Shown: positions 1-12,665, numbered from the stretch's first letter. The stretch: 64,000 bases of DNA from Piper betle (GCA_033002965.1 JAURVB010013555.1:1-64000); one strand, 5' to 3'. Notes: a model not told the origin generated them from the sequence alone. Program-made: numbers and translations.

Positions 1-131
1 TTAGGACCCATTACGGGCATTTTGAGTAGGTTGATAGTTCTAGAGCATATCATTATGATTTTCTTTTGGTGTTGTTTGATTTTGTGGGATTTTTCCCAAT
101 TTTTTTGAATTTTTACGAGATAAATATTATT

Positions 132-156
132 TTGACTCGAGTCGGAGACGAGTCAA
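132..156. repeat. LTR palindrome (copy A)
   Basis: This inverted repeat has arms TTGACTCG / CGAGTCAA around a 9-nt centre. The same palindrome sits in the same place in the other LTR copies (4035-4059, 18296-18320, 46497-46521; decayed at 40231-40254) and, more perfectly, in the hAT element at 56013-56037. Confidence 0.85.
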
Positions 157-1347
157 GTAATATTTACGAGTTTGCCACCACACACACCCCCGACCATTCC
201 TTTCTTCTTTCCCAAACCCTTACCGTGCGCTGCAACTGCGCATGCTGCCGCCGACCAGCCCCGGCCGCTGCCAGGCCGCCGTTACACCGGAATCGCCTGG
301 CCTAGGAGCCGCGGCTACATTTCGGTCGCGTCGCCGATTCCGCCGCCGGCGACCATTGCCACCACGATCAGGTGGTCGCCTCGCACCCTCGACCACCCAG
401 TGACCCTTCCTAACCGGGGCGGAGGCCGTCGCCACCTTGGCCAGCCGGATCTAGCCACCATCACCGCCGGCTCAGTTTTATGCATTTTCCGGCAAGCCTG
501 CCACCTCCGTTGGCTGCATCGACCTCGTAGATGAGTTGGGCTCGCTGAGCCGGTTCCAAGGGTACCCACCACGACCACTTTCCGGCTAGTAGACGCCGCC
601 GGCGACTGTCGCCAGAAAACCGCTGGAAGTTGCCCGAAAAACCGCCAAAAGCCGTTGAAAAATTGGAATTTCTGGAATTCGCCGGAATTCACCGGATCTT
701 CCGTGGGGCTCACCAAGTCCAGCCCGTTCGAGCTTCGGATGCCGATGAGCGCTAAATTTGAGTTATTTAAAATTGACGATGATTGTTAGTATAGCATGTT
801 AGAATTGAGTAGTTATCATGATGAATGCCAAATTGTGAATGAAGTTACATGATGTGATTGATAGTGCATGGAGGATAAGTAATCTAGTGAGATAAGTAAA
901 TTTGAGCATATTAATCGGGTACAATGTAACTTAGGAAAAACACAGTAAAATTGGTGCGAATAATATTAGTTAGAATTATTTTCATATTTATGATTATTTG
1001 ATCGTTGATTGACGGTCATTGTGTGTGATTCATCATTTAGTTAGCGGGCGTTAGTGTTTAGTTTTGATGTGTAGGTACGGAGTAGGAGCTTGCCGCCTAG
1101 GTGCGATGACACGCTTGGAGCTTCTACCAGGTCCGTTTAGGACTTGAGTCTTGACTTTGTTTTACGCTCTTTTCTATTGTATGTTTATCTTATTATTTGC
1201 AGGACGGGTTAAGTGGCATTTTATTGGATCCCACTTAACTCGGGCCATCTAGCCAAACAGATTTGTAGATTAATAACCCCTCGAGGATGAGATCCCTCGA
1301 GGATGATTTCGAAAATAAGATCCACCACAAGTTGCCTTCGGGCCTAT

Positions 1348-1356
1348 TATATAAAT
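1348..1356 (+). promoter_or_regulatory. LTR TATA box (copy A)
   Basis: TATATAAAT lies in a conserved context (GCCTATTATATAAATCCC). The same box is found 1.78-1.80 kb into the LARD LTRs. It is the best candidate for the Pol II promoter, with U3 upstream and R starting about 30 bp downstream. The start site is inferred. Confidence 0.6.
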
Positions 1357-2447
1357 CCCTACCCAGCCCTATATATATGTAGTTTTCGCGTTTTCAGTGA
1401 GACGAGAGATTGAGAAACCGACTGCACGTACCATGCAGCGGATGCTGTGACAGTCAAAGCGGGCTCTGGATTAGTGCCAGCGGACCGTTCCATTCCCGAG
1501 GGATCCTGACAACTCCACGCTTTGTGTTCCTCACACCCAGAGAACGTGGAGGTTAACGGGTACTGTTTAGTACAACGCATGTCCAGACTTGTGGTTCAAA
1601 GGGTACTAAAGGCGACTGCCTGAGAGTACTCGGCCTTCGTGCTCAAGGCCAGGAGAAATATGGAGGTAAGGAGAGGGCTTAGGATAAAGTTTCACGAGAA
1701 GTATTGAAAAAGAAGTGCCGAGAGAGGCACAGTACCAGCAGCAGATTAGTAAGTTCGGGATGCTACCGGGTGTGCAGCCCAGTGGCTCCTCAGTAGTGCC
1801 CTTCAGAGTGTTCACGTGGAGTATATGATGTTTTCTTTCATATGAGAGTTTGCTCTCATAGCTAGCTTGTTATAGTTATTTTATTTTTCGGACCAGTGAC
1901 ACTTGTTACTGATGTGTTTTTATACTATATGTATGTAACAATCACGAGTTGGAGGAGCCAGTTTGGACGGAGGAGCATTATTAGTTGCTTGCACACATGT
2001 CAGTCAATTGACTGTTTATATTGTGTTATGATATTATTATATGGTGTGAATAAATGCTTGAAACATGATGATGTGACGTGATTAGTTGTTAAAATATGAT
2101 GTTATGGCATGATGAAAAGCTAAGACTTGATGACAAGAGGTGAGATGTGATCAGAGTGTGCAGCAGAAGTGTAGCCCAAGTTTTATAATGAATATACGGT
2201 ATATTAGATTATGTGTGATTAAAATTGTTGATATATGCATATGTATTGGTGTGTGTTTGAATTGCATGTCATTCATGTAGTACCATGTTAGGGTTTGTGC
2301 ATTCATCCATGCTTTGAGAGTTGTATCTTCATCTTAAGAGGCCGAGATTGGATCCGTATGAGTTGAGGTTCTGGTTAGCTGACCTAACCGAGGGCCTATA
2401 ACATACCGGTTCGGTTCACGAGCGTGAACCGGATTTGGGTTGTTACA

Positions 2448-3649
2448 TATTTGGAGTCTTCTAGTCCATGAATCAATAGTTACAAAATTAGTGCACAGCC
2501 CTAGGAACATTGTTCCAACATCTTAGGGAAGAGCTTAATGGGACTTAATCCACTTGATTGGCCCATAGGCCAGCCACGGTGGATTTTACCTATGAACCTT
2601 AGAGTTTAAAGGACAACCGATCTAAATTTCAGCCGATTTGGACATTGTTAGGTCCATTCGGAATATAATATGGTAAGCCCATTCGATTAAAAACTCTAGA
2701 ATTGATTAAAGCCCATTGAGCAAACATGAAACCAAAACTTAATTAAGTTACCTAATAAGACTTAACACTTCTTTTAGGACCTAATTAAGATAATTAAGTG
2801 ATGTTAAGTGTTGAGCTTGTGTAGAGGCTTTGCCTCATTTTGCAAGCCAATGTGACTCGATTCTTATTCAGTTCTATCTCTGTGGTAGGTATCATGGGCG
2901 ATCTCACCGACAAGAATATGGAGCTCTACTCATCCAGGTCCATCGACTCCTCCCTATGCTTGATCTCTGCTCGACTCTTTGCATGTCGCGTTTAACCGGA
3001 TTTTAGACGAAGGATGGCATCAGCGGCATTTTATCATATTCCATCGATCTCAAACCATTTAGACATGTTTTCTAAACATGTTTAATAAAATTTCAAGGTT
3101 GATACCCCTTGATGGTTTTCAAAAGATAAGATCTTGAAACTAAGCATTAAATAGTGTTTACGACTTTTACGACTAAGAGTGTGTACGGGGACGTATGAAC
3201 TGCACTAGTACTCTTTCAAACCCTGAGGTAGTGCGGAGTATAAGGGTACTGCATAATGCAACACATTTCTAAAATTTGTGGCACTAACTTAACCATTCCT
3301 TTTGCCACTCGAATACCATGATGAATGTAATATGGAGGATGTGATGGTATAAGTGTTGTATGTATGAATATGAATATTAACCGTGCATGCGTGCTGACAC
3401 TTGTTCAAGTATGTTTGCTTACCACCCAATGTGAGGCAATTCTAAAGTTTCTTAAGTTTCTGTAGGTAATAGAATACCTATTTGCCAGCTTGCTATTTTA
3501 CTAGTAGTTATTCAAACTGGTAATCAAATTTATTTGATTACTAACGTGTTTTTCTATTATAAGTAAGATTCCCTAGCGTTGGGAGGCTCACTTGCAATGG
3601 TGGCGGGGCCCATTGTCATGTTGTATTTTGTGGATGATTATTTAACGGG
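2448..3649 (+). repeat. Probable older LTR relic
   Basis: No gene is visible. From about 2880 to 3640 the order of landmarks follows the main LTR family at low identity: a GGTAGGTA segment, CCAGGTCC (2936), GCGGCATTTTAT (3022) where younger copies read GTGGCGTTTTAT, a block ending in AAGATAAGATC, and a segment resembling the one before the LTR end (3570-3600). It may be the 5' LTR body of the Gypsy relic at 7851-12772, interrupted by the LTR at 3650, but that link is inference. Confidence 0.4.
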
Positions 3650-5854
3650 TGTAAAACCCGTGACCTGAGTGAAGGTTTTAAAGTTAGAACTGATTAGTTC
3701 GACCGGTATTTTTAGACAAGTTAATTTCAGAATCCACGTATTGAGCCGAGGCCAATCGTATGTATGAGTCATGAGGGTCATATATAGCCAAGTATATTAT
3801 GCTAACGTCATAAGACAGCACCAGAATGAGTTAGGAGAATATATGAGAATACGCCCAGATATTTTTTTATTATTTATTAGCCCATAGAATTAGATTTAGG
3901 CCGTTAGCATGTTAGGACACGTTATTTATTGGTTTTGGGTGAGTTAATAGGTCTAGAACAGGTTATTTTATTTTATTGAGCATAATTCATGTTTTTGTTT
4001 TTTATCATATTTATTTAGAATTTATTTCATAATATTGACTCAAGTTGGGAGCGAGTCAAGCTTTAATTATGAAATTGCCTTGAACACCTTCTTCTTCTCC
4101 CCGATCGATCTTCTCCTCCTCCAAATGCTGCCCAACCTATTTTTCTTCCCGACCCCTGCCGGCGACCTCCTTGGCACCACCGACGTCACCCCACCTTCAC
4201 CACCCTCACCCCCACTTCCTTTTCCCCCTCCTCTTCCACCCCTTCTCTCCCGGTTGTCCTCACGGTTTACCACCGCTGGCCACCAACCCCGGCAACAACC
4301 TCCGAAAACCCTCCTTAGCCTCATCCTCATCCTTCCCGACCATTCCCCGCTTATGCGACGACATGCACAATGACCCATTCTAAAAAATAGGGCCGTCGCT
4401 TGTATGCATTGTCAGTGGCCTTTGGTGCCGCCACCGGCCGGTTGCGCACAACCACCACCCTCGCTGTCGACCCCCTATTGCCTTACACGACCACCCCCTA
4501 CCCCCTTACCGACCAGACCTCCCCACTTCCCCTCACACGGCCTCCCCTGCCACAGCCGGGGCTCTAGTGAGCCACAGCCGCCGCCGCTGCGAGCTGCACC
4601 GCCAGCCGCCCGGTGTGGTCATCTCTTCAGGCCATCTCCTCCCCACCAAGCTAGCCTCATCTCTCATCCCTCACAGCAGCAGCACCTCACAGCATAGTAG
4701 CCCATTTGCTTGTTTCCACCAGCGGCTGGCCACAGTCATCACCGGCCAGTCGTAAGCCTGCCGGAGCAGCTCCGGTCCGGCCTTGTCATGTACCTAGCCA
4801 CGTGCTCCAGTCCTAGCCCAGCTGAGTCCTCCCTTGGCCAAACCATAGCCATGCCGATGGCAGCCGCAATGCTTGCCGCTGTCACCATCGTCGCTGCTTT
4901 CGGCAGTGACATTAGGTATTTGTTACTGCCGATTGATTGATTTTAGTTCATGATTGTGGATAGCATAATATGATTAAATTATGATAATTGATATATTGGA
5001 TCAAATTAGAGAAAATATGAAGTTAGGTAATAATTTTTACAAACAGTGTAGTTTGATTGATAGTTGGTTGGGATGACTAAATATGCGTTGTTTGCATGAA
5101 AATGGTGTAAGAGATAGCATTGGGAAATTTATACACACAATTGGAGATTGAATTGTGCTAAGTTGTTGTTGATAATAATTGATTACAAATGCTATGATTA
5201 AAGTATAATAAAAAACCCTAGATTTCCTTTATTAGGGTAATATGTGAATTAGTGATCAATAGGAATATTGAGTTGAACACAACATGTTACATATAGCATT
5301 GGATTATGGATGGAATCATGGATTATATTATCATGAATCAGTATGATGAAATGATGAATTCATGATCTAGATTGATGTTATCCAGAAAGTTAATAGATTG
5401 TAATTGGAATGGATGATTTATTCTTGTTAGTATAGGTGTTATTATTTCATTATATAGATGTATATGATTTTGTTGATGATGTGAGTAATGTGACAAAACT
5501 TTATGATTGAGATCATAATTACATGCATTCATATCATATATGCATCATATACCTAGAATGGGCGTTAGTATTTAGTTTTAATGTGTAGGTACGATGTTGG
5601 AGCTCATTCTCTAAGCATGAGAACACGCTCGGAGCTTTGGCCAGGTCCGTCTACAACTCGCCCCTGATTTACTGTTCTATTCTATCATGATTTATTTTTA
5701 CTATTTGTAGGACGAGTTAAGCGGTGTTTTATCGGATCCCACTTAACTCGGGTCATAAAGTCGAATAGTTTTCCAGATTAATAACCCTCGAGGATGAGAT
5801 CCCTCGAGCATGATCTTGAAAATAAGATCCACCACAAGTTGCCTTTGGGCCTAT

Positions 5855-5863
5855 TATATAAAT
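5855..5863 (+). promoter_or_regulatory. LTR TATA box (copy B)
   Basis: TATATAAAT in the same conserved context as in the other LTR copies. Confidence 0.5.
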
Positions 5864-6823
5864 CCTTTCCTAGGCCTACACACACACACACACATATATA
5901 CACATATAAATAATTTTATCGAGTTTTCAGTGAGATGGGAGATGATGAAACCGACTTACACGTACCATGAGCAGGTGCACATGACAGTCAAAGCGGGCTT
6001 TGGATTAGTGAGCGGGCTATGCCATTCTCGAGGGACCCTGACAACTCCTTGTTTGAGTTCCTCACACCCGGAGAATGTGGAGGTTACGAGTACTGTTAAA
6101 TACAGCGCACGTCCTGACTTGTGGTTCAATGAGTAGATACTAAACGCGACTACCTGAGAGTACTTAGCCTTTGTTCTCAAAGCCAAGAGAATTATGGAGG
6201 GAAGGAGAGGGCTTGGGATATACTTTTAGTCCCGAGGGACCAAAAAGTAAGAAATGAGAAAATATTGAGAGAGGCATCAGTAAAGCAGTCAATTCGGGAT
6301 GCTACCGGGTCTCCAACCTGGTGGCTCTTTAGTTGTTCCCTTCAGAGAATTCTGATAAAGTATATGAATGTTTTCCTTCATATGAGAGCTATCACTTATA
6401 GCCACTTTGATATTAGTTATATTGTGGATCAGTAACATTCGTTACTGCCGTGTTTTTATAATATATGTAGTTGATGATCATGAGTAAAATGTGCTAGCCT
6501 GGACGGAGGAGCAGTGATGTCTCTTACATACACATGTCAGACGATAGAGTGGTTAATATTTTAGTTATGATTTCATTATATTAAGAACGATGTTATGAAA
6601 TGCAATACATGATGATAAGATGTGATATAATAACTACTTTAGTAGGACAATTCCTAATGAGGACATGTGAACATATATGTTTTAGTAAATATGTTTAGAC
6701 ATTGAATATGTACAACAATTGGGTCAAGGCCTAGAATTTGATGTGAAATGTGAATAGAATGCATATGTGCATCAAGACCCAAGCTTGAAAATGATTATAC
6801 AGCAAATTAGAATGTTGTGTGAA

Positions 6824-6866
6824 TGAATATATATATATATATATATATGATATATATATATATATT
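6824..6866. repeat. AT dinucleotide microsatellite
   Basis: An interrupted (AT)n run within LTR copy B. Younger copies have a short TATATATAT run at the corresponding place, so it has expanded here. Confidence 0.85.
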
Positions 6867-7165
6867 GTGCATGTTGATTTGACATGGTGGCCCCTAATTA
6901 TACTTTTAGGAAAGACTTGTCCATTTTATTTTTTGAATTCTTATTGATTGTTATTCCAATTGTTGTTAGTATGTAAATTGGTTTTCTCATCATCTATATA
7001 GTAGCATGTTAGGGTTTTGTTCATTCATTTATTCATAGTGATTAGTATCTTCATCTTAAAATGCCGAGATTAGATCTGCACGAGTTGGGTTCGAGTAAGA
7101 CGAGCCTAACTAGGAACCGTGATATTCCAGTTGGGTTCACGAGCATGAACTAGATTTGGGGTTCC

Positions 7166-7850
7166 CAATTTATGTGAACCTTGTACGATTCGGATGTATG
7201 TTGTGATGGTTGTGCTAGCATGTTTTATCTTTATATTATAATATTTTACTGTGGAGTTATAATACTTTGGGGCAAGGCCAACCATCTTCTCCAAGGTATA
7301 TAAGCCCTAACGTCTTGGAACATGATAAGGATCTAAGTCACTTACACAAAATATATTTAGCTGCAGTTGCTTGTGTGTTAGAGTAACATGGGTAGAGGAG
7401 CTTACGACCCATGCGTGAAGTCTGGGTATTAGGGTTTAATGCACAGATACTAGATGATGCTATGTAATTCTCTAATGCATTAATTATTGCTCGCATAGTG
7501 TATGTGGAATAGGTCACCATGTCCCTTGTTTAAATACTCACATTATCTTCATGTAACTAATATACGCAACAACATGCAACCTCAAAACTGTAGTGGGGGT
7601 GTGCTTTTTCTACAGTTAGGAGTGATGATCATCACATTTTCAAAGTCACCACTCATAGTCGTAGGGTAGGTTCTACCTCTGTTACGACTAGGGGTGTAAT
7701 ATATTAAAACCAAGCCTGGTGTCCATCTTAAGCCTCCATGGACAGTTGAGATCCATTTTTGTGAAGTCTATATGCAATAGCCCAATGAGTAGCTACAAAA
7801 TTATAATATCACATGAAGGTTCATCCCTTCGGGTTGAATTGGGTGTTACA
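7166..7850 (+). mobile_element. Likely 3' part of a 5' LTR
   Basis: The segment holds no gene. It ends in GGGTGTTACA (7841-7850), the usual end of this LTR class, directly before a tRNA-Met-type primer site. It contains a TATATAAG motif near 7300. It is probably the last part of the 5' LTR of the Gypsy relic that follows. The LTR's beginning is not identifiable and may lie upstream of the LTR inserted at 3650. Confidence 0.5.
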
Positions 7851-7853
7851 ACT

Positions 7854-7866
7854 AGGCATCAGAGCC
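7854..7866 (+). promoter_or_regulatory. tRNA-iMet primer-binding site (relic)
   Basis: AGGCATCAGAGCC, four bases after the LTR end TGTTACA, matches the plant initiator tRNA-Met primer site (TGGTATCAGAGCC) with two differences. It fixes the 5' end and orientation of the Gypsy relic. Confidence 0.75.
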
Positions 7867-8198
7867 AGCCTCTTGAACTATTATGGCAGCACACTTTCAG
7901 GAAACGATGTTGTATGTTGTACAATATGCCTACATGATATGTTGTATGTTTGTATGTGGTTGTTCTTTTTAAAGAACCCCCACAACCTTGTGCCAATCGA
8001 TAGCCTAGCCGGCAGGTATGTCTTTGTATATGTTTTTGCTAAGCTCCTTTTTGGTGTTTCAAGTGGTTAGTTTGTGTGTGGCAGTTTGCAGGCCTTCTAT
8101 GTCATTTAGTATGTGATTAGTGTTAGTGGTAGGAGGTTGCCACAGGGAGACCGCCGTTATGCCACAGGCCTTCCCCTGACAGGCGATCCCCATCTCCC

Positions 8199-9690
8199 GT
8201 GCAGGAGTCGGCGGCGAAACCCCACATAGAGTTGATTAGGGTCCTGCAAGAGGAGCAACAAGCTCTATGGGTAGAGCAGATGATAGCCATGGAGGACCAG
8301 CAGCGGTCCAGTGAGGAGATAACCTGGCCATTGGACATAGTTTGGGAGATGGCCATGATCGTAGTCAGACTGGAGAAGAGTCCAGCAAGTGCAGGGACAT
8401 GTGCTGAGACCTCTGAGCCAGAGCGAGTACCACCACCAACATCGGCACCAGCTCAGTTTCCCCATATTCCACCTGTGCAACCGGCCGTAAGGCTTTATGA
8501 GATCCTAGCCTCAGGGATGCCAATGAAAGTTCCACTCTCTAGACAGACCGACAATGAGGCATAGATGGCTAGAACCTGTTGTTTTGTTGCTGAAGAGGGC
8601 TTAGGCAGTCAGGGCCCTAAGCAGCCCCATCACATCAGGTAGCGTTGGGATGTTGAGTGCTTCCTCAAGAATGGGGGTTACCTATTCTATGGGAGCATGA
8701 ATCCTGAGGTCGCATTGGAGTGGATTGACATAGCTAGATCAGTGCTGATACACTCGGGGTGTCCCCTCGAGCTATGGATGCACGTAGCCACTAGGGCAGA
8801 CTTTGGTGGGACTTTGCCCACATAGCTTTTCTAGAAGGCAGGGCCCTCGAGCATATTACATGGGACGAGTTTAGGGAGGTCTTCTACTCCCAGTACTTAT
8901 CCTCCATTGTCAGGGCAAAAAAGATGGAGTTCTTGTCTTGAAGGCGCAGGAGGGTATGTCCATAGCAGAGTACTAGTCCAAGTTCCTAATGCTGGAGAGG
9001 TTTGCCTCAGCTAACTTCTCATTAGAGAGGGAGAGGGCTACCCAGTTTGTATAGGGATTGCACATCAGTTTATGAGCGGTTATGGCGGCATTCTCCTATG
9101 CGACTCTTGCAGAGGTCATCATGAGGGCACTACAGTGCGAGCATGCCCATGACTCACACCATCAGATCAAGAGCACTGCATCATCTGGCAATAAGGAGCA
9201 AAAGAACAAGGCACAAGATCAGTGGTACCCACAGCCACAGAGACAGAGGACAAGCATGGAGTGACAGTGTACACAACCTAGAAGCAGTATGTGTAGAGTT
9301 TCCCCCAGCAGACACAAACATTCCAAGGATAGTGGGGTGGTTTTCAGGAGTACCTTGTATGTCTTAGGTGGCAGAGACACCATCAGGGCACCTGCAGGAG
9401 AGACACCAGCACATGCTTTGCGTGTGAAGACATGGCGCACCATGCAGTTGAGTGCTTCAGGTAGTTGTGTCAGCAGTAATGGCCCCAACATCAGCAAGGA
9501 CTACCTGCACTGCCGCTTCAGCCACTTCTTGCCACAACACAAGCCCAACTTCAAGGGTAGATGGGGAGAGGTGACTAACGGCAGCGGGTGCAGGGACCAC
9601 AGCAAGGCCAGCCAGGCAACCAGGGCTAGAGAGGCCGAAAGGACCAAAAGGGTTGAGGTCAGGGTAAGGAAAAGCTGGCTGGCCTAGCTT
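8199..9690 (+). pseudogene. Gag relic of Gypsy element
   Basis: The N-terminal part is open for 121 codons (8199-8564). After stops it continues with fragments typical of plant Gypsy gag: FLKNGGYLFYGSMNPEVALEW (about 8670-8730), then LELWMHVATRADFGG-like text, then a stretch ending in a Q/H/R-rich, zinc-knuckle-like tail near 9400-9650 without an intact CCHC motif. Gag would form the particle that packages element RNA. Multiple stops and frame changes make it non-functional. A related gag N-terminus, also broken, is at 54519-54738. Confidence 0.7.
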
Positions 9691-9738
9691 TCTTGGGATT
9701 GGTTAGGCACCGACACAAGATGTGGCATAGGCTAAGGG

Positions 9739-10062
9739 GTGAATATAGGGTGGCAGGCTAGAGCAGCAGGGCAGGATTTATGCTACGGGTGCAGAGGAGG
9801 CAATTCAGGATGTAGTTGTCATCACGGTCCTCTTCCTATCTACTCTACTACTACAATTATGTTGTTTGACTCTAGTAGTATGCATACGTTCATAGCCAAG
9901 ATATTTTTCGATAGGATTGGTTTGTTTGTAGAGGACTTAGGCTATGATTTGGTTGTGTTGACCCCTATCGAAACCTTACACACCACTAGTGAGTGTGTTG
10001 CACGATGTCACTCTGGTTATCCAATAGTGCATTTTTTTAAACTCATTTCACATTTTTGCTGA
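9739..10062 (+). pseudogene. Aspartic protease relic of Gypsy element
   Basis: The open segment contains LFDSSSMHTFIAKIF, the counterpart of the retroviral-type protease active-site loop (normally D-S/T-G-S-S-H-x-F-I). The catalytic triplet reads DSS, so the essential glycine is lost. The following hydrophobic stretch (EDLGYDLVVLTP) matches the usual position after the active site. The protease would mature the Gag-Pol polyprotein. It is dead here. Confidence 0.7.
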
Positions 10063-10265
10063 TGTGGGAGTTTGATGCAATATTCGAAATGGATTGGATG
10101 ATGCACCACCAGGCATTGATTTATTGCCAAAAGAACAAGGTTTAGCCCAGACTAAAGAGGAATGTGAGGATTACATTCGAAGGTAGAGGTAGAGGCAGAG
10201 GAAGATATCTGATAGACAGGGGTTGTGAAGTCTTCCTTGCCATTTTTGTGGCTACACCAAATCAG

Positions 10266-11290
10266 TCAGGACTAGAGTTGGCATAGATTCCAGTGGTCAG
10301 TGAGTTCATAGATGTCTTCCTTGACGAAGTGCCTGGACTACCACCTGCTAGAGAGGTGGAGTTCGCTATTGATTTGGTCTCTAGTACTGCACATATCTCG
10401 AGGGCACCATATTGGATGGCACTGCTTGAGCTCAGGGAGCTCAAGACTCAATTGCAGAAGCTATTAGAGCAGGGCTTCATCAAACCGAATGTCTCACCTT
10501 GTGGCTCTCCGGTCCTCTTCGTCAAGGAAAAGGATGGCAGCATAAGGTTGTGTATCGACTACAGAATTCTCAAATAAGTTATGGTGAAGAACCGTTATCC
10601 CCTCCCACAGATAGATGATTTGTTTGATTAGCTTAGAGGAGCTGCTATGTAATCAAAGATTGATCTTCTGTCAAGCTACCATCAGTTTAGGATACGAGAG
10701 GAGGATGTACCGAAGATAGCTTTTAGGACTTGGTATGGGCACTACGAGTTCTTAGTCATGCCTTTCGGGCTGACAAATGCACCAATTGCGTTCATGGATC
10801 TCATGAACCAAGTGTTCTAGCCATACTTGGGCTAGTTTGTGATTGTATTTGTAGTTGACATCTTCATTTACTCTAGGTCCAAAGAGGAGCATAGGACACA
10901 CTTGAGGATTGCTTTGTAGATACTATGAGAGCACCGCGTGTATGCACAAGCTCTCCAAATGTGAGTTTTAGCTATCAAAGTTATCTTTTTGTGACATGTA
11001 GTATCAGTGGCTGGAATTGCAGTGAATCCAGCCAAAGTTGAGTTTCTCTTCTCTCGTAGCCCCTCTCACACAACTAACTAGGAAGGAGGGGTGCTTCGTG
11101 TGGACCAACACATGTGAGCGGAGTTTCCAAACTCTATAGGAGAAACTCACTACCGCATAGGTGTTGAGTTTACAAGATTTTCATGAGGATTTTGTAGTAT
11201 ATAGTCATGCATCCAGTATATGGCTGAGAGAGGATGTAGCCGATTGACACCTTGTCGCAGTGTTAGGGAGGCTAACGATTAGTCCAACTA
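10266..11290 (+). pseudogene. Reverse transcriptase/RNase H relic
   Basis: 10293-10577 is open and reads as a classic Gypsy RT start ([19 protein letters not shown] ... ISRAPYWMA ... [20 protein letters not shown] ... [10 protein letters not shown]). After a stop it continues with [54 protein letters not shown]. The polymerase active site reads FVVDIF near 10850 where FxDD is required, so one catalytic aspartate is gone. RNase H is represented only by VVYSHAS near 11200 (normally YSDAS), with most of the domain deleted. It is clearly inactive. Confidence 0.85.
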
Positions 11291-11439
11291 TGACAGACCA
11301 TGTCAGACAGCCACAAGCAGTTGATTAGCTGCTAGGGCAGTGGTTCCTTCAAGGGACTCATTCCGAGTTGGTTAGAGACACAGCAGTTTGTACTGGATAG
11401 GAGGACAGTTATATGTGCTAGATGTTGTAGAGTTTCCAA

Positions 11440-12290
11440 GATTGCTTAAGTGCTTCTTCACGAGGCGCATCACTTAAGGTTTACGTTGCATCGAGGCTAT
11501 GTGAAGATGTATCACTACTTATGTCGACCTTATTGGTGGCCAGTGCTCAAGAAGGATGTCTTTGACCTTGTATCGCAATATCTTGTCTATTGGTAGGTCA
11601 AGATTAAGCACAAAAAACTAGGTGGTTTGTTGTAGCCATTACCACCACCAGAGTGGAAGTGGAATTGCATCACATGCGACTTTTTCCCACATCTGCCCCC
11701 TTCTAGGTGATAGATGGATGCAGTATAGGTTTTTGTCAACAGGTTAACAAAATCGGTGCACTTTTTTCGATTCGTATGACCTATCCTGTATCTACATTGG
11801 CTAGATTATACCGGGATCAAATTGTCAAACTCCACGGACTTCCTAGGGAGATTGTATCAGATAGGGACCCAAGATTTACCTCTTCTTTTTGGAGATCTTT
11901 CAAGTGAGAACTTGGAATGGAGACCAAGTTTAGTACTTGCTCCGGTCGTGTGTGATGGACTTCGGTTGGCCATGGGAGGAGCATCTTCCCTTGGTGGAGT
12001 TTTCATGTAATAATAGCTACCAGTCTAGCACGAGGATGGCACCCTTTGAGGCATTATATGGTAAGCCATGCAGATCACCGTCGTGTTGGCTAGAGGGCAA
12101 TGGGCCAATAATAGTAGGCTCAGAGTTGCTTCAAGACTCCCAAAGGACAGTTGATTTGATCAGGCAGAGGCTTCTGCCAGCTCCGGATAGACAAAGGTCT
12201 CATACAAATTAGAGGCATGGGACGTCAGTTTCACCCATGTGGATTGTGTTTCCCTGAAAGTCTCATCGACTAAAGGAGGCGTGCATTTTA
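11440..12290 (+). pseudogene. Integrase relic of Gypsy element
   Basis: The HHCC zinc region is recognisable (HEAHHLRFTLHRGYVKMY ... RPYWWPVLKKDV), but both cysteines of the CxxC half are tyrosines (YLVYW). The core follows with PEWKWNCITCDFF (first D), LHGLPREIVSDRDPRFTSSFW (second D), and then jumps to SCVMDFGWPWEEHLPLVEF and MAPFEALYG. The segment that should carry the catalytic glutamate is missing between about 11905 and 11937. The enzyme would insert element cDNA; it cannot act here. Confidence 0.85.
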
Positions 12291-12299
12291 CGAGGCGGG

Positions 12300-12665
12300 G
12301 AAAATTGAGTCCAAGGTATATTGGCTCGTTTGAGGTATTGAGACGTGTTAAAGAGGTTGCATACGAGCTTGCAATCCCAGCCAGTCTATAAGCAGTTCAC
12401 CCGGTGTTCCACATATCTATGCTAAAGAAGTACGTGCCCGACAGATCACACCAACTTCAATATGAGGAGCTCAATGTTCGACCTGACCTATTCTACAAGG
12501 AGGAGGCCATGCGGATTCTCAACCGGTCTGTGAAGACTCTCCGTACAAAAAAGTGTCTTTGGTGAAGGTACATTGGTCACGGTAGGGGGAGGCCACTTGG
12601 GAGTGTGAGGACAAGATGCGGTAGTGTTTCTCCAGACTCTTCCTTGCGGAGGACGATGACTCATA
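12300..12665 (+). pseudogene. Gypsy pol C-terminal tail relic
   Basis: In shifting frames the DNA reads as the integrase C-terminal tail: YIGSFEVL-like text, AVHPVFHISMLKKYVPD, YEELNVRPDL, a segment resembling ILDRSVKTLRTKKVPLVKVHW, then a WE(C/R)ED motif and a final acidic stretch. This order is typical of plant chromoviruses, where a chromodomain-like end targets integration. Stops are frequent. Confidence 0.65.

Larger units (their letters stand above)
1..2447 (+). mobile_element. Truncated Gypsy long LTR (copy A)
   Basis: This is the distal part of the window's dominant LTR family; its first ~270 bp lie outside the window. By eye it aligns with the LTRs at 39818-42744 and 46085-49038 through the same landmarks in the same order: AT-rich lead, palindrome (132-156), GC-rich block (180-760), GCGGGCGTTAGT segment (~1040), TATA box (1348-1356), the block rich in CCTCGAGGATGAG, and the terminal GGTTGTTACA ending at 2447. 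No tRNA primer site follows the end, so it is a solo LTR or a 3' LTR. The copy lacks the stem-loop that other copies carry near their 3' end, which implies an internal deletion near 2200-2260. Confidence 0.85.
3650..7165 (+). mobile_element. Diverged Gypsy long LTR (copy B)
   Basis: It starts with TGTAAAACCC and carries the whole landmark series of the family, diverged: palindrome (4035-4059), C-rich block (4080-4900), TTAGTATTTAGTTTTAATGTGTAGGTACG (around 5563; the GTAGGTACG part is nearly identical to young copies), TATA box (5855-5863), CTCGAGG blocks, and the 3' stem-loop (6881-6922). The end is eroded: AGATTTGGGG is followed by TTCCC instead of TGTTACA. About 3.5 kb long, it is an older, larger subfamily member and probably a solo LTR. 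No target duplication can be read. Confidence 0.75.

Noticed and set aside
7166..7850. LTR pair with 12773-13460
   Set aside because: Beyond the TGTTACA end and a TGTAAA start I could not find convincing colinear similarity, so the pairing is left open.
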